Shown here piece after piece: positions 35,987-44,772 of a stretch of 64,000 nucleotides of DNA. Source of the stretch: a virus. The position numbers were made by a program, and so were the translations under genes. The notes under the pieces were generated by a model that ran no database searches, was not told where the DNA came from, and saw only the letters and a list, made by a program, of their open reading frames with translations. Location: the IMG/VR virus record IMGVR_UViG_3300025162_000006, positions 1 to 64,000 of that record; one strand, given 5' to 3'. The first letter of the stretch is position 1, and each line of letters begins with the position of its first letter.

Positions 35987-38125
35987 ATGTCAATAGTAAA
36001 ATTAATCGCATCGGGAAATTGGAGTGCAAATGGCATATGGGATAAAGGATCAACGCCAGATGCCACCGATGATGTCATTCTTGATAATGCTTACAATGTT
36101 ATCGTTGATACGACCTCATGCGTGGCTAAGACTATTTTACAATCCGGTTCCGGAACACTTACCATCAATAATTCAATGAAGCTGACCGTTTCAGGTAATG
36201 TAACTTTTGCAGCAGGAAAATTCATAGTAGGAGGAAATACAGCAGAACTTGCAATGTTAGCTACGGGAACACTTATTACTGCGGGGAATATAATGGGGGC
36301 ATTGACATTTAATGGAGCTTCGCAAACATTTACATTAGGGAATGCGGTCACTACACGACAAGAATCCATCGTAACACTAACAGAAGGGTCTCTTATAACA
36401 GGTAGCTATACTCACAATTTTGGGCAATATTCGTCCAATAATCTTAATAATAGAACTGTTAATATTACTGGCACTACTATAAATATCACAACAACAGGTG
36501 GAAATAACGCTTTTAATATTTCAGGGGGAGATTCCAATAATATAATAACCGATGCTTCAAGTATTATTAATTTTTTGGGTAATAATCTGTCTCCTAATTT
36601 TGGGGGAAAAACATTTCTTGGTTCAGTGAATTTCAATGGCGCAAATCTTTTAGCAGTAACTGTTTCGGGCAGTAATACCTTTCATAACCTATCTTTTGAT
36701 GGTTCTGCTAAAACTTTATCTTTAATGGTATTAAGTTTATCGGATAACCAGACAATTGACGCAACAGGCACTTTAACCTTAAAAGGTGGTGCAGATAATC
36801 GTTATAGGTTATTGGTACAGAGCAATACGTTGGGAACGGAAAGATCTATCACTCTTACCAATGGTGCTACCCTTGTAACCCAAAGGGTAGATTTTAGAGA
36901 TATTAAAGGTGTTGGTACAGGTACTATTTGGGATTTATCTTCTTATGCAACATGTCCGGGTGGTGCAGGAGATTGTGGAAATTCTGTTACTTGTGGAATC
37001 ATTTTTCCGACTGCAAGAACATTGTATTGGTATAGCACAGGAGCATACAAATATTGGACGGCCAATACAGGAACCAATCCTTGGTATACTGATGATGTTC
37101 ACCTGTCTAACCTTTCAGGATTAGACTCTCCCTTACCGCAAGACAACGTAATTATTAACAATAATTCAATACCCACAACTGGGAAAACCATTAATATTGA
37201 TTCTTTAAGACCCTGTAAAGACCTTAATCTCACAGGGGCAACCAATTCTCCAACCATTACGGTTTCTTCTTCATCAACAATATATGGTTCACTTACCCTG
37301 ATCAGTGGAATGACTTTTACACATAATAATAATACTATTACTTTTGGAGGTCGTGGAACTCACACTATAACAAGTGGTGGAAAAACATTTTATGATTTAT
37401 ATATTCAAGGTGTTGGTGCATCTTATACACTATTAGATAACTTAACTATTTCAAGAGATTTTTATATCACTGCTGGTTCGTTTTATGTAAACAACTTCAA
37501 TATAGCATCAAGAAGTTATATCTTAACAAGCACTCCACTAAATACAAGAGCATTTTATATGGGCAATGGAATAGTGGAATCTACCATGTCGGCACCGTCA
37601 AATTATATTTTAATATGCGCCGATGCAACTAATTTAACTATTAATTGTGGTCAATCTACTTTTAAAATATCAGGCAGTAATAGCACTGGGGTATTGTATA
37701 TAATCCCAAACATAGCGGTCTCTTTTTATAACCTTCAGATTAGTGGAAACCAAACAAGTTCAGGATCAATTAATTTTTATCAAGACTTTACAGTTACCAA
37801 CATATTTACTATTGCCGCACCTAATAGGATTCGTATTGCCAGTGGCAAAACAATCACACTTGGTCCATCTGCGTCTCTTGTATGGATTGGATCAGCAGGG
37901 AGTGTGATTGAAATCAATGTAGTTTCCGGAACAACACCTTTTACCATTTCACGTCCTTCAGGAACGCAGATATTCAGTTGTGACTGGCTCCTCTTAAACT
38001 ATTGCACAGCCACGCAAACCAATACCTTCTATGCAGGCGCCAACTCTACAGGTGACAATGATCTTAACTGGAAATTTGTTGCAGCTCCAGTGTCTTCAGG
38101 AAATATGTTCTTAATGTTCGATTAA
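35987..38125 (+). CDS. Putative receptor-binding protein, beta-solenoid type
   Basis: 712 aa, very rich in Asn, Thr, Ser, Gly and Ile, with repeated short strands and turns throughout, as in parallel beta-helix adhesins. Two related modules start near residues 10 and 350 (SANGIWDKGSTPDATDDVIL; KYWTANTGTNPWYTDDVHL, then ..DNVIINNN). The DNA is markedly richer in A+T and uses different synonymous codons from all neighbours, so it was probably acquired separately. As the last large tail gene it is the best candidate for host recognition. Confidence 0.72.
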   Translation: MSIVKLIASGNWSANGIWDKGSTPDATDDVILDNAYNVIVDTTSCVAKTILQSGSGTLTINNSMKLTVSGNVTFAAGKFIVGGNTAELAMLATGTLITAGNIMGALTFNGASQTFTLGNAVTTRQESIVTLTEGSLITGSYTHNFGQYSSNNLNNRTVNITGTTINITTTGGNNAFNISGGDSNNIITDASSIINFLGNNLSPNFGGKTFLGSVNFNGANLLAVTVSGSNTFHNLSFDGSAKTLSLMVLSLSDNQTIDATGTLTLKGGADNRYRLLVQSNTLGTERSITLTNGATLVTQRVDFRDIKGVGTGTIWDLSSYATCPGGAGDCGNSVTCGIIFPTARTLYWYSTGAYKYWTANTGTNPWYTDDVHLSNLSGLDSPLPQDNVIINNNSIPTTGKTINIDSLRPCKDLNLTGATNSPTITVSSSSTIYGSLTLISGMTFTHNNNTITFGGRGTHTITSGGKTFYDLYIQGVGASYTLLDNLTISRDFYITAGSFYVNNFNIASRSYILTSTPLNTRAFYMGNGIVESTMSAPSNYILICADATNLTINCGQSTFKISGSNSTGVLYIIPNIAVSFYNLQISGNQTSSGSINFYQDFTVTNIFTIAAPNRIRIASGKTITLGPSASLVWIGSAGSVIEINVVSGTTPFTISRPSGTQIFSCDWLLLNYCTATQTNTFYAGANSTGDNDLNWKFVAAPVSSGNMFLMFD

Positions 38126-38138
38126 TAATTCAAGCAAA

Positions 38139-38411
38139 ATGGCACTCGAAAAACAAATTTTATTACGCAAAACTCAGCTTAAGTATTGGGCAATTACCCT
38201 CAATAGCTGGAATAAGGATAACAATGAGACCACGGTCAATATCTCTCCATATGTTGATCATGATGCTCGAAAAGATTCGGCGGTAAACTATTTCGGAGAG
38301 CTCACTAAAACGTACTATTATCCCGGTATTTACACTATAGAAGAATTGTACCGACTGATCAAGGAGGACGAAAAGTTTTCGGGGTTTTTTACTGATTCAA
38401 TAGACTGCTAA
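38139..38411 (+). CDS. Hypothetical protein, 90 aa
   Basis: Mixed, Tyr-rich small protein following the receptor-binding candidate, with codon use like the rest of the genome. It could be a fibre chaperone by position, but no family is recognised. Confidence 0.6.
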   Translation: MALEKQILLRKTQLKYWAITLNSWNKDNNETTVNISPYVDHDARKDSAVNYFGELTKTYYYPGIYTIEELYRLIKEDEKFSGFFTDSIDC

Positions 38412-38491
38412 GTATTTATGCTGTATTAAATTCCTTTACAATTCGATTTAAAACTTATTACATTTCGTTTTTTCGATTTTAGAGTAACCGT

Positions 38492-38671
38492 ATGTATCGT
38501 ATCAACATAAAAACACTTGTGGTTGAACCTGCCGGACTTATACCTTATGCTCCGAACACAGGGGTACAGGGTAACAGGATGGAGATAATTACTACCGCAG
38601 ACGGATTAAAGTTCTTATATTTGATGCGGTCCACAGGGTTTGAAATGTGGAGATGTTTATTGTGGTGGTAA
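38492..38671 (+). CDS. Small hypothetical protein, 59 aa
   Basis: Open frame with an ATG at 38492 and TAA at 38669-38671; contains a PNTGVQGNRMEIITTADG segment and a Trp-rich end. It overlaps the holin start region by about 25 bases. Small conserved-looking genes in this slot are frequent in Bacteroidota phages, but the assignment rests only on open frame and codon use. Confidence 0.5.
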   Translation: MYRINIKTLVVEPAGLIPYAPNTGVQGNRMEIITTADGLKFLYLMRSTGFEMWRCLLWW

Positions 38672-39162
38672 ATTCACAAATGTCTATGTCTCTATCAATT
38701 ATTCTCGCCAATGCATTGAATTCGTTTTGGGGTAAATTAGCAATACTATTTGTAAGCTATTTTACCCCAATTAAAGAGATCGTTCATGTCATGCTTATTT
38801 TCCTGGCAATGGATACGATCTCCGGAATTTGGGCGTCTCTCAAAGGGGGAGACAAGTTACAAAGTAGTAAGCTGCGCACAACCGTTTATAAATTCCTTTG
38901 GTACACCGTTGCGGTAATGCTCTCCCTGATGATGGAGAAAACATTCGGATTCTCATGGACCCGTTTGGCTGCACTGGTTGGCGGGTTTATTTGCTCGGTG
39001 GAGTTGGTATCAATATTTGAAAACATTTCAAAGATCACTGGTGACCCGATCTTTGCAAGGATTGTCAGGGTAATTAAAAAGAAAAGTTCTGAGACGATTC
39101 AGGAGGTCACCAGTACGAAAGAAACCACAGAAACAATAACTGAAAAAACTAATGGCGAATGA
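38647..39162 (+). CDS. Holin, phage_holin_4 type
   Basis: Inner-membrane pore or trigger for lysis. Hydrophobic segments at about residues 15-45, 48-65 and 85-125 with the family pattern FLAMDTISGIWASLKGGDKLQSSKLRTTVYKF between them, and a charged Lys/Thr/Glu-rich C-terminal tail. The GTG at 38647 is one start; ATGs at 38653 and 38680 are good alternatives, the last giving a typical N-terminus. Overlaps the amidase gene by 4 bases. Confidence 0.87.
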   Translation: MEMFIVVVNSQMSMSLSIILANALNSFWGKLAILFVSYFTPIKEIVHVMLIFLAMDTISGIWASLKGGDKLQSSKLRTTVYKFLWYTVAVMLSLMMEKTFGFSWTRLAALVGGFICSVELVSIFENISKITGDPIFARIVRVIKKKSSETIQEVTSTKETTETITEKTNGE

Positions 39163-39647
39163 AAAAGTTACAACTGTTAATCATTCATTGTACCGCAACA
39201 CAGGTCGGTATTGAAGTAACAAGCGATCAGATCAGGAAGATGCACCTGTCTCCGCCTCCGGTTGGCAGGGGATGGCATCAAGTGGGTTATTCGGACATGA
39301 TTCACCTGAATGGCACCATTGAGAACCTTGTTAAACATAACGAGGATGAATGGGTTGACCCTTGGGAGATCACAAACGGAGCAATAGGGTTGAATGATGT
39401 TGCCCGTCATGTCGTATATGTAGGGGGTATTGACAAAATCGGTAAACCGATGGATACAAGAACTGTTGCGCAGAAAGCAGCATTACAGTTATATGTCGAA
39501 GATTTCCTCTCCCATCATCCGGACTGTAAAATTGCTGCGCACAATCAGTTTGCAAACAAAGCCTGCCCGAGTTTCGATGTTCCTACATGGTGCAAGGAGA
39601 TTGGAATTGCGGAGAACAATATCAATTATCAAATACATAGGGTATGA
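39159..39647 (+). CDS. N-acetylmuramoyl-L-alanine amidase (endolysin)
   Basis: Amidase_2/T7 lysozyme-like zinc enzyme that cuts the bond between MurNAc and L-Ala. Candidate zinc ligands H10 (IIHCTAT), H128 (AAHNQF) and C136 (KACPSFDV) are all present, along with GRGWHQVGYSDMIHLNG. Length 162 aa, single domain with no signal peptide, so it needs the holin for export. Confidence 0.94.
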   Translation: MKKLQLLIIHCTATQVGIEVTSDQIRKMHLSPPPVGRGWHQVGYSDMIHLNGTIENLVKHNEDEWVDPWEITNGAIGLNDVARHVVYVGGIDKIGKPMDTRTVAQKAALQLYVEDFLSHHPDCKIAAHNQFANKACPSFDVPTWCKEIGIAENNINYQIHRV

Positions 39648-40291
39648 AATGGACTGGTGGATTAATCGGTTTGATGGCTCTCGCCATAATTATCTTGTCA
39701 GTATTGTTATACAGATCAGGTAAGATCAGTGAGGGGGTAACGATTACAAAACAGGGGGATACTGCGTACCGCTCTCCGGTCACCAGTAACCCCATCCCCA
39801 CCAGTGAGATCAGGCCGGTACTCCCTCAACAATCTCGAAAACCCATCATTGTCTATCTCAAAGATTCATCCGGAGTGATCTCCATTGATACGATGGAGAT
39901 CATTGCCCGTTACTCGAAAACAATCTGCGAACTGGATAGCTTGTTAACCGAACTTAAAACCGTTCGGTTTTACAGTGATACGGTAAGCGACACGAGCGCA
40001 AAGGTTCGGGCGGTTATCAAAGATCAGGTAACCGATAACCGATTACAGGCTGGTAGGCAAGTGCTCTTTATGAACTACCGGCCTATCTCAATGAAGATCG
40101 TCACGCTGGACCGCAAGGGAGCATTCCTTTGGGGGTTAACTGGCGGGTATAGTTTTATGGGGGACCCTCTCTTTGGGGTAAACATGGACTATATCACTGT
40201 TAAAAATCGCATGATCGGGGTTACTTTGGGAACGGGGTTCCTGATTCCTGGCAACCGGTTTATCCTCTTGCGATATAGCCAAAAGCTATAA
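39644..40291 (+). CDS. Spanin-like membrane-anchored protein
   Basis: 215 aa, starting 4 bases inside the amidase gene. One N-terminal membrane segment (about residues 5-23), then a Pro-rich periplasmic linker, a helical stretch (about 80-115) and a Gly-rich strand-forming C-terminus. The layout resembles the DUF6808-type proteins seen in lysis regions of Bacteroidota phages and could span the periplasm as a one-piece spanin. The role is inferred from position. Confidence 0.6.
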   Translation: MKWTGGLIGLMALAIIILSVLLYRSGKISEGVTITKQGDTAYRSPVTSNPIPTSEIRPVLPQQSRKPIIVYLKDSSGVISIDTMEIIARYSKTICELDSLLTELKTVRFYSDTVSDTSAKVRAVIKDQVTDNRLQAGRQVLFMNYRPISMKIVTLDRKGAFLWGLTGGYSFMGDPLFGVNMDYITVKNRMIGVTLGTGFLIPGNRFILLRYSQKL

Positions 40292-40380
40292 AAGAGGTTT
40301 GAGATCAAAAAAAAAGCAAAAAAATTTTGTAGGTTTACTTATCGTTCCGTCAGGAGGTTCGGTTTTTCGTTTGAGATTAT

Positions 40381-40445
40381 TTTTGATATTTATCAAAATA
40401 TTTTGTTCCGGCTCTTGACTTGTCTCTCTGCCCGTATTATCTTTG
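40381..40445 (+). promoter_or_regulatory. Bacteroidota-type promoter with palindromic operator-like site
   Basis: TTGACT at 40415-40420 and TATCTTTG at 40438-40445, 20 bases between TTG and the -7 box. Upstream is a perfect inverted repeat TTTTGATA (40381-40388) / TATCAAAA (40391-40398). The leader repeats the GCAACAACAT element. It lies in a gap of 330 bases (40292-40623) that otherwise holds only a 23-codon frame and A-rich leader, and should start the DNA-metabolism transcript. Confidence 0.82.
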
Positions 40446-40476
40446 CCGCAGCAACAACATAAAAAACCATCAAACC

Positions 40477-40548
40477 ATGAAAAAACTTATCTCAATTTTG
40501 AAACCGAAACCCCGCTCTGAAAAAGACTATAATACTTATATTGTGTAG
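40477..40548 (+). CDS. Possible 23-aa leader peptide
   Basis: ATG to TAG frame (MKKLISILKPKPRSE...) 31 bases after a strong -7 box, with a good A-rich upstream region. Basic N-terminus, acidic/Tyr C-terminus. It may be a translated leader regulating the downstream gene, or simply a chance frame. Too short for support by codon statistics. Confidence 0.35.
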   Translation: MKKLISILKPKPRSEKDYNTYIV

Positions 40549-40623
40549 CAACTGAAAAACAATGTTTCAAATCTCAAAAGAATTTACTAATCAATTAAAA
40601 ATAAACCTTAAACCCTTATTACT

Positions 40624-41799
40624 ATGAAAAGAGCAACATCATTACCGGAAAGCAGAACAGCCATCAGGCTCATGTTCGCAGCAGTTGTAAAAGAAATGTA
40701 CAACGCCTCAATCAAAAGTTTAACCCCCGAGCAGTTACTTGCAGCGATCAGGAAAACCGCAGAACAGGTGACCATCGTTCATATCCCTGATGGGAGCAAT
40801 GATACGGAGGTATTGAAGAACGCATTCAAGGAAGAAATCACCATCCTGAATAAAGCGGTTCCGACATTCAAAACTGATGTAACCCTGATATGGAAATCAG
40901 CCGTAGAAGTTATTGCCGAGATCAGTGAGACTCCCGCTCCCGCACCAGTGAGTGACGAAGTTCCATTTGCACAACCGGAAGAAACCGAAAACACTGACAA
41001 GGGTAATGAGTTCCCGTCAGATGCAGATGATCTCAAGCCGATTGAACAACCCGCTCTCGCTCCGGAATACACAGGAAAGCCAATCACTGAAAAGGATACG
41101 GTTGACGGAGTGAAAACAAAAAAACCCGCCAGTAACCCATCCCGCAAATCAATTCAGGAGGCTTTTCCCGGCAAGCAGATTGACCTCAATAAGATGGAGG
41201 TAAACGGGAAAGTTTATATCGCTATCCTGACCGCTGCCCGCAGCAAATACATTGAGAGCAAGAACCCGCTCACTTGGGAAAAATGGGTAGATTCCACATA
41301 TCATGAGTACAAGGGCACCGATCTCGAAAACCGCAAAAAAGCAGATCAGGAAAAACCCGCTGCCGAGATCAAACCGGTGACCGAGAAAAAAGCAAAACCG
41401 GTGACCGAGAAAAAAAGCAGGGGAATTCAACCGATTGCCAAAAGTGATTCTCCGGTAGTTGTTCCTCCGGTTGGCGAAAGGGGAGAGAACGAGAGCGCAA
41501 CGGATTTCTTCACACGCAAGTTCAAAGCTTGTCAATCGGTAGAGGAATTGCAAACCCTGATTGACACAGTGAACAGTGAGGCCAATCGTCAGGTAGTGTT
41601 TGTTCACACTGAATCCGGTAAACATGGAGTGATCACTGGAACCAAGACGAATGCAAGGACTGGAAAACCGGTTCTGAAAGTAACCCTGTCAGATGGAGCG
41701 GAGAGCAGATCATTTTGTGAGATTTTCACACGCTATTTCTCCCTGATTGAAGATAGCGCAGAATTCGCAAAGATGACCGCAGAGATCGTTAAAAAGTAA
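40624..41799 (+). CDS. Hypothetical multidomain protein, 391 aa
   Basis: N-terminal helical domain (about 1-95), a long disordered Pro/Glu/Ala/Lys linker (95-290) containing a duplicated PVTEKKAK/PVTEKKS unit, and a C-terminal domain (about 295-391) with strands and a VVFVHTESGKHGVITG segment. No family recognised. First full-length gene of the DNA-metabolism transcript, so possibly an abundant early protein. Confidence 0.65.
   Translation: MKRATSLPESRTAIRLMFAAVVKEMYNASIKSLTPEQLLAAIRKTAEQVTIVHIPDGSNDTEVLKNAFKEEITILNKAVPTFKTDVTLIWKSAVEVIAEISETPAPAPVSDEVPFAQPEETENTDKGNEFPSDADDLKPIEQPALAPEYTGKPITEKDTVDGVKTKKPASNPSRKSIQEAFPGKQIDLNKMEVNGKVYIAILTAARSKYIESKNPLTWEKWVDSTYHEYKGTDLENRKKADQEKPAAEIKPVTEKKAKPVTEKKSRGIQPIAKSDSPVVVPPVGERGENESATDFFTRKFKACQSVEELQTLIDTVNSEANRQVVFVHTESGKHGVITGTKTNARTGKPVLKVTLSDGAESRSFCEIFTRYFSLIEDSAEFAKMTAEIVKK
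41371..41415 (+). repeat. Short tandem direct repeat, period 24
   Basis: A 21-base unit beginning AAACCGGTGACC occurs at 41371-41391 and 41395-41415, encoding the duplicated PVTEKK segment in the linker of the surrounding gene. A typical slippage-generated repeat. Confidence 0.85.
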
Positions 41800-41815
41800 A
41801 ACTGATAAGTAACCC

Positions 41816-41844
41816 GAACGGGGGGAGATCGTCTCTCTCCGTTC
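41816..41844 (+). other. Strong 13-bp hairpin without T run
   Basis: GAACGG...GAGA (41816-41828) pairs with TCTC...CCGTTC (41832-41844), with two G-T pairs and a TCG loop. It lies between the stop at 41799 and the next start at 41860. Lacking a T run, it may be an mRNA processing or stabilising element rather than a terminator. Confidence 0.7.
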
Positions 41845-41859
41845 ACTATTCAAAGGAAT

Positions 41860-42060
41860 ATGACCATTCAAACCGAACAACCGATATCCCGAAGTCGTCA
41901 CACCTCTCCCGAACCAGTTAAATGCGATCATCCTGAATGCGGGTGGTCCGGTATCAGGATGAATGCCTATCATGGGTATGCTCCGGTATATCCGGATGAT
42001 GTTGAACCGATGGATTATTGTCCGGTTTGTTGGTCCAATGGTCGGAGGACTGAGGTATGA
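41860..42060 (+). CDS. Small zinc-ribbon protein, 66 aa
   Basis: CDHPECGW near residue 22 and CPVCW near residue 54 form a likely four-Cys zinc ribbon with a Tyr-rich loop between. Overlaps the next gene by 4 bases. Family not recognised. Confidence 0.62.
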   Translation: MTIQTEQPISRSRHTSPEPVKCDHPECGWSGIRMNAYHGYAPVYPDDVEPMDYCPVCWSNGRRTEV

Positions 42061-42296
42061 GTAGCTATGTAAAAGATCATGGAGATCAATTCGCTCCGGT
42101 TTACGCTCTCAAATGGGAGAAAGTAGATACAGGGATAACCCGCACTGCAGTATTCGGGGGGTGGCTTGTAATGGTCACTGATTCCGTTTCAACAATCTCG
42201 AAAGAACCTTATGCTCCGCAAAAACTGGAAAAAGGAATAGACTGGCACAGATCAGTAACCTTTGTTCCTGATGTCAATCATGAATGGAAAATCTGA
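42057..42296 (+). CDS. Hypothetical protein, 79 aa
   Basis: Small, Trp- and Val-rich, mostly beta protein. It overlaps the zinc-ribbon gene by 4 bases and is followed after 4 bases by the secreted repeat protein, so all three should be translated together. The family is not recognised. Confidence 0.58.
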   Translation: MSSYVKDHGDQFAPVYALKWEKVDTGITRTAVFGGWLVMVTDSVSTISKEPYAPQKLEKGIDWHRSVTFVPDVNHEWKI

Positions 42297-42300
42297 CAAT

Positions 42301-42609
42301 ATGAAAAAACTGATATTAATATTTGCACTGGTTATATCCTTACAGGGATTCTCCGGAAAAGTTTATGTTTCCAGTGATAGCCATGGAGCGAAAAAGGTTT
42401 ACATCACCAAGAACCGGAGTGAGGCCAATATGTTTGTTTACTTTGTTTCAGATCAGAACCAAGCGAACAAACCGTATCTGTGGTACAAGGTCAGTGATCG
42501 CAATACCGCCAATTCGATCATACATTATGTACACGATAAGAACACCGCTGACTTGATAATCTATATCGTTCATGATAAGAACGAGGCTCGTACCTCACGG
42601 AAACGCTAA
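42301..42609 (+). CDS. Secreted repeat protein, DUF6150-like
   Basis: 102 aa from the ATG at 42301 (a longer in-frame start at 42262 lies inside the previous gene). A signal peptide (MKKLILIFALVISLQGFSG) precedes about five imperfect repeats of roughly 15 residues, each with an xxANxxVYxV-type strand and a DRN/DKN turn. The pattern matches a family of small exported Bacteroidota proteins of unknown role. An exported protein inside an early DNA-metabolism transcript is odd; exclusion of other phages or envelope protection is conceivable. Confidence 0.75.
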   Translation: MKKLILIFALVISLQGFSGKVYVSSDSHGAKKVYITKNRSEANMFVYFVSDQNQANKPYLWYKVSDRNTANSIIHYVHDKNTADLIIYIVHDKNEARTSRKR

Positions 42610-44772
42610 ATGGAGAAATACGCCGAATTAAGAGATGCCCTCAATCAATTCAGGGAGTTATTCAGGAGAAAAATACTACCCTTTGATGCGATTAACGGGA
42701 ACGGAGACTTTCTCCGGAGAATGAGAACCACTGAGTCACCATGGACCGATTCGGAAGCCTCAAAGGTTTACTGGATTCTCAAACCATACACAGAGCGGTT
42801 GAAAATAGTGGGTTGCGATTTCCGCAGGGTTCCACTGGTCAAGATGGAGGTACAGAGATCGGAACAACCGCCAGTCAAGCAGATCACTTTTGTTGAACCT
42901 TACTTCGTTATCCATACTCCATACCGTCAGGAGATCATTGATGCAATCCGCAACCTCACTGGTCGGATATATCACTCCGAAACCAAAACATGGCGGGTGC
43001 CATTAGATCAGGCTCAGAACCTACTTGACTTCGCAGCAAAATTCGGGTTCCTGATAGGGAACAAAGCAGAGAAGATCATGCGGGATATTCACACGAATGT
43101 AGCTGATAGCTATAAATCGGAGTATGTCGAATTGAATCTCCCTCTTAAACTTCCATTGTTCCCGTTCCAAACTGCGGGAGCGGATTATGCGATCAGGAAT
43201 AAGCGGGTAATTATAGCTGATGAAATGGGGTTGGGTAAAACTGTTCAGGCAATCGCAACTACGCTCGGCACCGGTGCGTTTCCCGCACTGGTTATATGCC
43301 CGAAGTCTCTCCGGTATAACTGGCAAGATGAATGGAGTAAGTTTACAGATCACAAAGCAGAGGTACTGAATGCGAAGATCAATAAGAATCTTCCGGAGTA
43401 TCTGCAAATGGGCGTGTTTGATGTCGTTGTCACAAATTATGAGGGTATCGTAAGTTACTTCGCAAAAGAGATACAGGAGGTTATTCAACCAACTGAGGGG
43501 GAGATATTCGAAAAATGCAAAGTGAAGTATGTCGGTCCCCCGTTTGAAGGGTTTGACAAGGATGATAACCGATGGAAAAAGATGGAGGTTATTCAGGTTG
43601 ACAAATCACTGGTGACCGTTATCTTTGAAAAGGGTAAAAAAGGAATACCTGACAAAACGCTCGTATTTTCAATCAGTGATCTAAAAAAAGTCCGGATAAT
43701 AAAAAAGCCAATTTTAAACGGTACAGAGAAGCTATTCCGAACAGTGATACTGGATGAGGGTCACGAGTGCAGAAATAAAACCACGATCAGGTATAAGGCC
43801 GTAGCGCAAGCATTCAAGGAAAAGGAGATCAGGCTCATTCTCTCCGGTACGCCGATCGTAAAAGGTCCGGAAGATATTGCTACCCTGATTGAATTACTCG
43901 GTCGTATTGACGAGTTCGGAGGGTATGCTGAATTCATTAAAACCTATACCGGTTTATCCGTTAAAGACTACGGAAAGGCAAAGAATAAGAAATACGATGC
44001 CGCAAGGTTACAGGCTCTCAATGTTAAACTTCGCACCAGTTGTTTCATCCGGAGGGAAAAGCATCAGGTATTAAAGGAATTGCCCGACAAATTCAGGCAG
44101 ATAATCAAAGTCGACATTGACACTCAAACCGAATACACAACGGCATGGCTTGACCTGATGAATTACTTGGTAATGAAAAGCCGTACCAGTAAGGAGATTG
44201 AACGGGCAATGAGAGCGGAGATGCTTGTGCGGTTGAACATATTGAAACAGATCAGTGGCAGGGGTAAGATTTCCGCTCTCAAAGAGTTTGCGGAATCATT
44301 ACCTGACGGAGAAAAACTGATTGTATTCACATGGTTCTTGGAGACCTCTCAGGCTCTTAAAAAAGAGTTCCCGTTGGCAGTCTCGATAACCGGCCAGGAT
44401 ACCGATGAACAGGTTGAGGCAAACAAGAAGAAGTTCCAAGAGGACCCCGATTGTCCGATGATTATTGTTTCGTATAAGAGAGGGGGGATGGGTCACACGC
44501 TAACCGCCTCGAGCAAGGTTGTTTTACTGGAATTGGGTTGGACTTATAAAGATCAGGTACAGGCAGAGGATAGAGCGCACAGGATAGGACAAAAGGAATC
44601 GGTTAACTGTTATTACATTTTGGGTAAGGATACCATTGACGAAGATATTTACCAAATCATTGAGTCGAGGCGAGAGATGGAGAAAAATGCAACCGGAGGG
44701 ACCAGTGATATTGAAACCTCTACGGTAGATGCACTCACTACAAAGTTGATAGGCATAGCGAATAAAAAATAA
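42610..44772 (+). CDS. SNF2-family helicase with HARP-like domain
   Basis: 720 aa DNA translocase. Motif I DEMGLGKT is at residues 204-211, a DEGH box near 380, a SGTPI motif III and an arginine-finger motif QAEDRAHRIGQ in the C-terminal lobe. The N-terminal 95-150 region (YFVIHTPYRQEIIDAIRNL, then TKTWRVP) resembles the HARP domain of SMARCAL1-type annealing helicases. An insert of about 60 residues separates motifs Ia and II. Likely acts in phage replication-fork or recombination reactions. Confidence 0.92.
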   Translation: MEKYAELRDALNQFRELFRRKILPFDAINGNGDFLRRMRTTESPWTDSEASKVYWILKPYTERLKIVGCDFRRVPLVKMEVQRSEQPPVKQITFVEPYFVIHTPYRQEIIDAIRNLTGRIYHSETKTWRVPLDQAQNLLDFAAKFGFLIGNKAEKIMRDIHTNVADSYKSEYVELNLPLKLPLFPFQTAGADYAIRNKRVIIADEMGLGKTVQAIATTLGTGAFPALVICPKSLRYNWQDEWSKFTDHKAEVLNAKINKNLPEYLQMGVFDVVVTNYEGIVSYFAKEIQEVIQPTEGEIFEKCKVKYVGPPFEGFDKDDNRWKKMEVIQVDKSLVTVIFEKGKKGIPDKTLVFSISDLKKVRIIKKPILNGTEKLFRTVILDEGHECRNKTTIRYKAVAQAFKEKEIRLILSGTPIVKGPEDIATLIELLGRIDEFGGYAEFIKTYTGLSVKDYGKAKNKKYDAARLQALNVKLRTSCFIRREKHQVLKELPDKFRQIIKVDIDTQTEYTTAWLDLMNYLVMKSRTSKEIERAMRAEMLVRLNILKQISGRGKISALKEFAESLPDGEKLIVFTWFLETSQALKKEFPLAVSITGQDTDEQVEANKKKFQEDPDCPMIIVSYKRGGMGHTLTASSKVVLLELGWTYKDQVQAEDRAHRIGQKESVNCYYILGKDTIDEDIYQIIESRREMEKNATGGTSDIETSTVDALTTKLIGIANKK

